Assembly: GCA_947505915.1 (NCBI GenBank)
Contig: CANNNH010000140.1
Span: 1-5,132, forward strand
Source of the DNA: Comamonadaceae bacterium
GTDB taxonomy: Bacteria > Pseudomonadota > Gammaproteobacteria > Burkholderiales > Burkholderiaceae
Length of the DNA: 5,132 bases
Direction: 5' to 3'
The notes under the pieces are model-generated. The model worked only from the letters and a program-made list of their open reading frames with translations, did no database searches and had not been told where the DNA came from. Positions within the stretch are counted from its first letter, which is position 1. Each line of letters starts with the position of its first letter. The translations under genes and the position numbers were made by a program. Below are positions 1-5,132 of this stretch, piece after piece.

Positions 1-107
1 GCTTTGCGCGATTGGGCTTGAGCATGCAGCAATCGGGCTTTGTGCGCCAAGTGGCGAGCTACGAATCATGCATCGCACCCTGGGCCAAGGAGCCCCTGGG
101 CACTTGA
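1..107 (+). CDS. C-terminal end of an unidentified protein (partial)
   Basis: Reading plus-strand codons from base 3 gives 34 open codons ending in TGA at 105-107; the gene begins outside the window. The visible tail reads roughly FARLGLSMQQSGFV, then continues to end in WAKEPLGT. I do not recognise the family. Support for this frame is compositional: about three quarters of its codons end in G or C, as in the clear genes nearby, and its residue mix is protein-like, while the other open frames across this stretch have weaker codon positions. The stop lies 19 bases before the stop of the convergent gene at 127-759, a usual arrangement for tail-to-tail genes. A minus-strand start at 69 running off the left edge is the main alternative and is less convincing. 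Confidence 0.5.
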   Translation, partial: FARLGLSMQQSGFVRQVASYESCIAPWAKEPLGT

Positions 108-126
108 TTCTCAGTGGCGAACAGCC

Positions 127-759
127 TCAGTGCTTGCGCACCATGTGCAGCAAGGCTGTCCACACCGCCGACTTGTGCACCACAAAGCGCAACTTGCGTT
201 CGTTGGCAATCACTATGCACAGGCTGTGCCAGTCCCCCAGCCAACCCATGCCGTGGCTGACACTCACCTTGGTGACCGCGCTCAGCTGCACATGGTGAAA
301 GGCCGAGCGGTCGTCATCGCCGATCGACTTGTAGAAAAATCCGTTGCCCAACAAATACAGCACCCCGCTGGGCATCAACCAGCGGCTTGTGGTGTTGGCC
401 GGGCCGTAGGCAATGATTTGCTGGTCCATCAACTCAACCGGGATGGACAAATTCACAATGCGCGAAATGCGCTCGGACAGGTAATAAGAAAACACCAAGC
501 CGACCACCAGCACCGCCGCGATTCCCCACGTCGGCCAACGCAGCACAGCACCGACCATGGCCACCAGCACAAAAGGCAAACACAAGTCCCAACGCACCAG
601 CCAATGGTTGCGGGTCAACAAAATGGAGTTGTTGTCCATCGTGTTGGCTTTGGTGAACATGGGGCTGGCCAAGCGCTCGGGCACTTCGAGCGTGGTTCCG
701 CAGTTCTGACAAAACAAATTGTCAGACGGGTTGATCAACCTGCACTGGCCGCAAATCAT
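127..759 (-). CDS. Zinc-ribbon, two-helix membrane protein with possible PH-like domain
   Basis: A 210-residue protein of unknown function. Residues 1-23 form a zinc ribbon: C3-x2-C6 and C17-x2-C20 followed by GTT. After a polar linker come two hydrophobic segments, about 57-74 and 77-95, predicted to be a membrane hairpin with the ribbon in the cytoplasm. Residues about 112-210 alternate short beta-type stretches (such as GVLYLLGNGFFYKS and SLCIVIANE) and end in a helix-like AVWTALLHMV; this order resembles bacterial PH or GRAM domains, an inference from pattern only. The ATG at 759 overlaps the stop of the preceding gene (ATGA). An AAGGA at 769-773 lies nine bases before the start, so translational coupling is likely. 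It is the last gene of a three-gene operon. Its ribbon closely matches the spacing of the ribbon in the preceding gene. Confidence 0.85.
   Translation of the reverse strand: MICGQCRLINPSDNLFCQNCGTTLEVPERLASPMFTKANTMDNNSILLTRNHWLVRWDLCLPFVLVAMVGAVLRWPTWGIAAVLVVGLVFSYYLSERISRIVNLSIPVELMDQQIIAYGPANTTSRWLMPSGVLYLLGNGFFYKSIGDDDRSAFHHVQLSAVTKVSVSHGMGWLGDWHSLCIVIANERKLRFVVHKSAVWTALLHMVRKH
133..154. other. Stem-loop at the convergent gene junction
   Basis: CTTGC (133-137) and GCAC (138-141) pair with GTGC (145-148) and GCAAG (150-154), leaving a three-base CAT loop and one bulged A at 149: nine base pairs in all. It overlaps the last codons of the zinc-ribbon gene at 127-759 and sits just past the end of the plus-strand partial gene. 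Neither strand has a T-run after it, so it is not a canonical intrinsic terminator. It could still slow or protect transcript ends in this convergent junction, or be a chance pairing in coding DNA. Confidence 0.25.
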
Positions 760-1931
760 GGGTGCGCGTCCTTGACGCGTTCAGCGCGGCTGGCTTTGTC
801 TTTCGCAGGCGTTTGGCTGGGCAAACTGCTGTAAGACATGAAGTTATAGACCGCCATGCCTGCCATCACGGCGGTCAAGCACAGCACCACTGCGATGGCA
901 CCGACCATCAGGCCATTGAGCCATTTGGGCTGGGTCTTGGGCGTGATGCGCTCGACCTTTTCCAGTGGGGGTGGCGGCGCAGCCAACACCCTCTGGGGGG
1001 CTGCTGGTGGAACGGCGTGACCAGGATCCACGCCCAAACGCGCCTGCAATTGGGTGACCGCCTGTTCAATAGCCATCAAACGACCGGCGGATTGGGCACC
1101 CGCCAGCGCAAACGCGCGCAGCTCTTGCTGCAACTGGCCCAAGGCCTGCATTTGTTCGTTTTGATGAACCACCAATTTGGCCTCGACCTGGGGTGCTTTT
1201 TGCAACTCGAGTTTCAGTGACTGCTCGCTGGTGGCACGCCATTGGGCGAGTTGCTCGCCCAAGGCTTGCAACTCCGTCTGTGCCGCCAAAGTGTTCATTT
1301 GCGACATCATGGTTTCCAATTGCTGGCCTTGCGCAGTGACTGTTTCTTGCACCTCGCGCCAGACTTGCATTGGGTCTGCATTCAGGTCGCTGCTGGCGGC
1401 AGCACTCATGTGCTGCGTCCACGCGTCCATGCGGTCGCGCAATTCATCCATCATCTCTTGCCACTGCGCCCATTGCTCGCCGGAAAAGCCCACCGCTGCC
1501 GCAGGGGGCTGGGCGTGGCTGGGTGCATCCACGGGCACCAACTCAGTTGGCAAGATCGGGGTCTTGACCGGGGCAGACACACCGATGGCGTCGATTTGGG
1601 CTTTCAAGTCGCCCATCAAAGCCACCGAGGCTTCTTGGTTGGCGTGCGCAGTCATAGACCCTTGTGCTGCTGGAATCGGTGCTTCCAACACCACATGTTC
1701 GTGGTCTGGTGTGGCTGGTTCAGCCGGCTCCTGTCCCGGCAAGCTGGCTCGCTGGTGCTTGACGTAGGCCAGCAAATCAATGCCGTCCTCTTTGGCTGAA
1801 GCATCCTCTGCGTCGAGGTCTGCATCGGGTTTGGGTTGCGGCTTTTTATTTTTGCCAGGGATGGTCGTGCCGCATTTGCCGCAAAAATTGGCGGTCAAGG
1901 GCAAGGGGTTGTGGCATTGCAAACAGTTCAT
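756..1931 (-). CDS. Zinc-ribbon protein with long helical middle and C-terminal membrane anchor
   Basis: A 391-residue protein of unknown function. A zinc ribbon opens it (C3, C6, C17, C20, then GTT). Residues about 25-150 are rich in Pro, Ala, Asp and Lys and look disordered. Residues about 150-300 are rich in Gln, Glu, Ala, Leu and Met with few prolines, and should be largely helical, probably coiled coil. A second Pro/Ala linker (about 305-322, with a PPPP run) leads to one strongly hydrophobic helix at about 338-364 and a basic tail of about 27 residues. The bulk is therefore likely cytoplasmic and tethered by its C-terminus, although positive charges on both sides of the helix leave the orientation uncertain. 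An in-frame ATG at 1979 exists, but 1931 is preferred: it has a strong ribosome site and puts the ribbon at the extreme N-terminus, as in the next gene. It lies 16 bases after the upstream gene. Confidence 0.85.
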   Translation of the reverse strand: MNCLQCHNPLPLTANFCGKCGTTIPGKNKKPQPKPDADLDAEDASAKEDGIDLLAYVKHQRASLPGQEPAEPATPDHEHVVLEAPIPAAQGSMTAHANQEASVALMGDLKAQIDAIGVSAPVKTPILPTELVPVDAPSHAQPPAAAVGFSGEQWAQWQEMMDELRDRMDAWTQHMSAAASSDLNADPMQVWREVQETVTAQGQQLETMMSQMNTLAAQTELQALGEQLAQWRATSEQSLKLELQKAPQVEAKLVVHQNEQMQALGQLQQELRAFALAGAQSAGRLMAIEQAVTQLQARLGVDPGHAVPPAAPQRVLAAPPPPLEKVERITPKTQPKWLNGLMVGAIAVVLCLTAVMAGMAVYNFMSYSSLPSQTPAKDKASRAERVKDAHP

Positions 1932-1937
1932 CACCGG

Positions 1938-1943
1938 CTCCCT
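1938..1943 (-). promoter_or_regulatory. Ribosome binding site AGGGAG deciding the start at 1931
   Basis: On the minus strand AGGGAG lies six bases before the ATG at 1931, in the 16-base gap after the preceding gene's TAA. It favours this start over the in-frame ATG at 1979, which would add 16 residues and overlap the preceding gene by 32 bases. Confidence 0.6.
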
Positions 1944-1947
1944 GGTC

Positions 1948-2586
1948 TTATTGGACGTCATACAACTGGCAGGCCACATAGCGCTTTTCAGCCCGCTCTT
2001 CTTGGCAGTTTTTCAGCACCACCGCGCGCGCATGACGCAGGCTTTTGTTCGACACATATTCGGCGCAATTGGCCGTCTTGCCATTGAAGGCAAAGGCAAA
2101 CGCTTTGTACTCACCGTCGGCCACCTGCTGTTTTTGCAGTTGTTGAAACATGCGTTTGCAGCTGCCAAACAAGGGGGGCTTGTACACCTGTGCGCCGGGA
2201 TCTGACTCGGTGGGATCAATGGGTTTATCCACCTTGGCCAGCCCTGCCGGGTCTGATGGCAACGTGTTGGCCTGGGCCAAGGCCATGGCGGGTGCAGCGT
2301 GGGCCGCAGGCTCTGACCCTGCGTTGCCCACGTCATGGGTCTTGTCTTGGGCAGTGTCTGAATGGGTGGGTGCCGATTCGCTGTTGGCCTGTGAATGGCC
2401 AGTGGCATCGTGGTCTTGCGTTTCTGCGGCCGGGCTGTCTTTTTCAGACACCACAGGGGCCTGAGCGGCAGACAAAGCCTGCTCAGCTTGTTTCAACAGC
2501 CCACGCGAATAAAAAAACAATGGCACGACCAATCCCGCCGAGAGGGCCGATATGAGCAGCAGTTTGACTAACGGGGTGCGGTCCAT
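1948..2586 (-). CDS. Single-pass membrane protein with four-cysteine C-terminal domain
   Basis: A 212-residue protein that I do not recognise, first gene of a three-gene operon. A short basic N-terminus (MDRTPLVK) precedes a hydrophobic segment at about residues 9-26, acting as signal anchor. Residues about 45-135 are low-complexity, rich in Ala, Ser, Asp, His and Pro, and probably a flexible spacer. The C-terminal part (about 135-212) is folded-looking, with four cysteines at 143, 174, 194 and 206. If it lies in the periplasm, as the topology suggests, these could form two disulfides. The start at 2586 is chosen over an in-frame ATG at 2634 because it places the basic N-terminus directly before the membrane segment; a weak TGGA (2593-2596) lies six bases upstream. 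The AT-rich intergenic region upstream should hold the operon promoter. Confidence 0.8.
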   Translation of the reverse strand: MDRTPLVKLLLISALSAGLVVPLFFYSRGLLKQAEQALSAAQAPVVSEKDSPAAETQDHDATGHSQANSESAPTHSDTAQDKTHDVGNAGSEPAAHAAPAMALAQANTLPSDPAGLAKVDKPIDPTESDPGAQVYKPPLFGSCKRMFQQLQKQQVADGEYKAFAFAFNGKTANCAEYVSNKSLRHARAVVLKNCQEERAEKRYVACQLYDVQ

Positions 2587-2610
2587 TGGTTTTCCATGGC
2601 GGTGTACAAG

Positions 2611-2626
2611 CCCCACATTTCTGGGG
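2611..2626 (-). other. Small hairpin in the operon leader
   Basis: CCCCA (2611-2615) and TGGGG (2622-2626) form a perfect five-base-pair stem with a six-base loop, 25 bases before the ATG at 2586. It lies within the likely 5' leader of the minus-strand operon. No T-run follows, so it is not an intrinsic terminator. It may be a chance pairing. Confidence 0.25.
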
Positions 2627-2639
2627 TGGCACAAGAGTA

Positions 2640-2746
2640 TCGGCTTGACTTGGAAAAGATGAAACCACTCTCACGCAAATGTCAAAAAACAAATACCAAG
2701 TAGTTCATATTTTTAATCTTACAAGTCCAAAAAAATTACTTTGAAA
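2640..2746. promoter_or_regulatory. AT-rich divergent promoter region
   Basis: The 239 bases between the divergent starts at 2586 and 2826 hold no gene. Bases about 2677-2746 are only about one quarter G+C, against clearly GC-rich flanks, as expected for promoter DNA serving both directions. The best single element is a perfect TTGACA on the minus strand at 2685-2680, facing the three-gene operon, but no good -10 lies 16-18 bases on (TCATCT at 17). For the plus direction, TTGAAA at 2741-2746 and TTTAAT at 2712-2717 are possible elements without convincing partners. I therefore mark the region rather than an exact promoter. Confidence 0.4.
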
Positions 2747-2816
2747 TGCCCACTGCACTCTGTTCAGAGGCTCGAGGGTGCGCGCCGGGGTTTTGTTAGC
2801 ATGGACCCCATCCAAT

Positions 2817-2820
2817 GGAG
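2817..2820 (+). promoter_or_regulatory. Ribosome binding site GGAG for the methyltransferase
   Basis: GGAG lies five bases before the ATG at 2826. It selects this start over the in-frame ATG at 2778, and the resulting protein begins with a normal signal-peptide-like sequence. Confidence 0.55.
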
Positions 2821-2825
2821 TGCCC

Positions 2826-3656
2826 ATGTCTCAACCCATTTTTCCTCTCTGGCGCTTGACCCTTCGGGCCATCAGTGCTGGCTGCTTGGCTTTCACAGCC
2901 GTGTCTGCGGCATGGTCGCAAGAGGTATCCACCTTCCAAGCCTTGCTGCAGGGGCCGCAGCGCAGCACTGCCAACGTGGTGCGCGACCCGCACCGGCATC
3001 CGGCCGAAACGCTGGCGTTTTTTGGCATATAACCCCAGCACACAGTAGTAGAAATTTTGCCCGGTAGTGGGGGCTACTACATGGAGATCTTGGCGCCATG
3101 GCTGCGCACGAAGGGCCAATACATTGCGGCCAACCGCGATCAATCTTTGCCGCAATACGTACCAGACCACCTGAAGCTGCTGGAGCGGCTCAAAGCTGAA
3201 CCGCAGCTATATGACAAGGTCTTGGTCACCGCCTTTCGGGCCGACAACCACGCGATTGCCCCCGCAGGCAGCGCCGATGTGGTGATCAGCTTTCGCAACC
3301 TGCACAACTGGATGGAGCGCGAAGAAGCGGTCGAGTCCTTGCGGGCGTTTCACAAGGCACTCAAACCCGGCGGGGTGCTGGGCATCGTGGACCACCGCGG
3401 ACGCACCGACCAAAGCCAGGCCCAGCAAATGGCCTCAGGCTATGTGCGCGAAGACGTGGCCATTGCCTTGATCGAGGCGAATGGTTTCCGCCTCACGGGC
3501 CGCTCAGAGGTCAATGCCAACCCCAAAGACACCAAAGACCACCCGGAGGGTGTGTGGACTTTGCCACCCTCTTACCGCATGAAAGATGTGAACCGCGCCA
3601 AATACCAAGCCATCGGCGAGAGCGACCGCTTCACCCTGCGTTTTGTCAAGCGCTGA
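2826..3656 (+). pseudogene. Class I SAM-dependent methyltransferase interrupted by an in-frame TAA
   Basis: Read through, this is a 276-codon predicted methyltransferase of the COG4798 type; its substrate is unknown. Codons 1-31 look like a signal peptide: basic Arg residues, a hydrophobic stretch at about 15-28 and VSA or AWS cleavage options. Codons 35-68 match the family's lead-in (RDPHRHPAETLAFFGI). Codon 69 is TAA (3030-3032). Reading on in the same frame gives PQHTVVEILPGSGGYY, the SAM-binding motif I with its Glu and glycines, then SADVVISFRNLHNW (about 149-162) and LKPGGVLGIVDHR (about 179-191), ending DRFTLRFVKR. Because the frame is unchanged on both sides, one base change (for example from AAA, Lys, common here) explains it. 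No other stop occurs in 207 codons, so the lesion is recent, an assembly error, or tolerated by readthrough. Restart at TTG 3057 or ATG 3081 would lose all or part of motif I. It ends five bases from the convergent dioxygenase gene. Confidence 0.8.
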
Positions 3657-3661
3657 GTGGG

Positions 3662-4270
<609 letters not shown>

Positions 4271-4320
4271 TCAGGAATTGGCTGGCTCAGCACAAGGCTT
4301 GGGGCCGCGCACATCGGCGT

Positions 4321-5132
4321 TCAGCGCTTCAAACCGCTTTGCGCAAAAGCCGTGGCCACGTGTGCACGCTCTGTATCGGTGAGCTGAAGCAGCGGGCGGC
4401 GCACCAGGCCACCATGCTGGCCCAAATGTTCTTGCCAGCATTTGGCATGGGCCTGTGGCTTGCCCTTGGGTTTACTGGCCTTGAAGGCTTGGCGCACGGG
4501 CTCCAAACTGTCGCGCACTTGGCGGGCAGCGGCATGGTCACCGGCAAAGGCCAAACGGGTGTATTCGTTCATGCGCTGGTCGTTTTTGGTTTGCAGCAAA
4601 AACGGCGGGGTGGAGCACAAATACAGCTTCCAGTTCAATTCAATGATGTTGTCCAACCACTCTTCTTCAGAAGGGTTGCTGACATGGATTTTGTGGCCCG
4701 CCAATTCGGTCAAGCGGATGTAATCGGGCCGATCGGTGCTGTATTTGATGGCCACCACGTTGGGCAAGTCGGCAATGCGGTTGCACAGCTCGGGCGACAT
4801 GGTGTAGCCGCAATCGGGGTGGTTCCACATGGCTATGCCCAAATTGACTCTCTCCGACAAATAGCGGTAGTACTCGTATATCGTCTCGTCGGTATCGGCA
4901 CCAAAATGCAGCACAGGGCTGTGCACGATGATGTAATCAGCGCCGATGTCTTGAGAGTGTTGGGCCAACTCCAAAACCGTATCGAGGTTGGTGTCTGAGC
5001 ATGAGGTGATGATGCCGCAGGGGCCCACGCCGCCCCGGTTGCCCGCCAAGCGGGCTTCATCCACGGCAATTTCCATGAGCTTTTTGCGGTCGTGCATCGA
5101 CATGGAAAAAAACTCGGCCTGTTTGCCCGCGA
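4321..5132 (-). CDS. DHDPS/NAL-family (DapA-like) Schiff-base lyase, partial at the N-terminus
   Basis: The frame is open to the right edge, with 270 codons visible; compared with a usual length near 295-300, about 45 residues are probably missing. The first ATG in view (5103) is internal, because codons before it read AGKQAEFFSMSM, aligning with the family's GTTGE segment. Numbering from that ATG, the Schiff-base lysine is K120 in VVAIKYSTD, and the C-terminus (RRPLLQLTDTERAHV) is typical of the family. Members form an imine between lysine and pyruvate or another oxo-acid and catalyse aldol or hydratase reactions. Three usual DHDPS features are changed: GTTGE is GKQAE, the YNVP tyrosine is W93 in MWNHP, and the PYY pair appears as PVL. 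It is therefore unlikely to be the lysine-biosynthesis DapA. The real substrate is unknown. It is upstream of, and likely cotranscribed with, the 3-hydroxyanthranilate dioxygenase gene. Confidence 0.85.
   Translation of the reverse strand, partial: AGKQAEFFSMSMHDRKKLMEIAVDEARLAGNRGGVGPCGIITSCSDTNLDTVLELAQHSQDIGADYIIVHSPVLHFGADTDETIYEYYRYLSERVNLGIAMWNHPDCGYTMSPELCNRIADLPNVVAIKYSTDRPDYIRLTELAGHKIHVSNPSEEEWLDNIIELNWKLYLCSTPPFLLQTKNDQRMNEYTRLAFAGDHAAARQVRDSLEPVRQAFKASKPKGKPQAHAKCWQEHLGQHGGLVRRPLLQLTDTERAHVATAFAQSGLKR

Noticed and set aside
1..69. Minus-strand start at 69 with a possible AGGG site, running off the left edge
   Set aside because: The plus-strand frame over the same bases has much better third-position G+C and ends in a natural convergent position. 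The short minus frame cannot be supported.
40..834. 264-codon open plus-strand frame
   Set aside because: It lies antisense to the zinc-ribbon gene at 127-759, is rich in His, Gln and Arg, shows no domain and is typical of a shadow frame in GC-rich DNA.
1177..1799. Two long plus-strand frames (196 and 185 codons)
   Set aside because: Both are antisense to the helical middle of the zinc-ribbon coiled-coil gene; the Cys- and His-rich compositions are reverse images of its codons.
2880..2888. Possible lipoprotein box (SAGC) in the methyltransferase leader
   Set aside because: The position before Ala-Gly-Cys is Ser rather than Leu, Val or Ile, and the Cys (codon 20) is followed by more hydrophobic sequence, so it sits inside the membrane segment.

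Overview
The window looks like chromosomal DNA from a GC-rich proteobacterium. A betaproteobacterium of the order Burkholderiales (Comamonadaceae-like) fits the codon use, the tight gene packing and a bacterial 3-hydroxyanthranilate dioxygenase of the well-studied Cupriavidus type. That placement is inference from style, not a match to a named genome. There are no RNA genes, insertion sequences, CRISPR arrays or phage genes.

Left part (1-2586): the 3' end of an unidentified plus-strand gene (stop at 105-107) converges on a three-gene minus-strand operon. In order of transcription the operon encodes (A) a 212-residue single-pass membrane protein with a four-cysteine C-terminal domain, (B) a 391-residue protein with an N-terminal zinc ribbon, a long helical middle and a C-terminal membrane helix, and (C) a 210-residue protein with a near-identical zinc ribbon layout, two membrane helices and a possible PH-like C-terminal domain. 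A and B are 16 bases apart; B and C overlap by four bases (ATGA). None of the three is a family I can name. Together they look like an uncharacterised envelope module and are the best candidate here for something undescribed.

Middle (2587-3656): a divergent intergenic region with a sharply AT-rich core precedes a plus-strand class I SAM-dependent methyltransferase of the predicted-methyltransferase type (COG4798-like). Its frame is intact on both sides of a single in-frame TAA at codon 69, just before the SAM-binding motif. It is therefore a pseudogene by one substitution, a sequence error, or a recoded or restarted gene.

Right part (3662-5132): a minus-strand pair. The upstream gene, cut by the window edge, is a DHDPS/NAL-family (DapA-like) Schiff-base lyase that keeps the lysine but lacks the usual catalytic tyrosine and the threonines of the GTTGE motif. 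Downstream of it, 68 bases on, is a complete 3-hydroxyanthranilate 3,4-dioxygenase with both iron sites intact. The pair suggests metabolism of aromatic or tryptophan-derived (kynurenine) compounds, with the lyase perhaps acting on a related oxo-acid; that link is inference from proximity.
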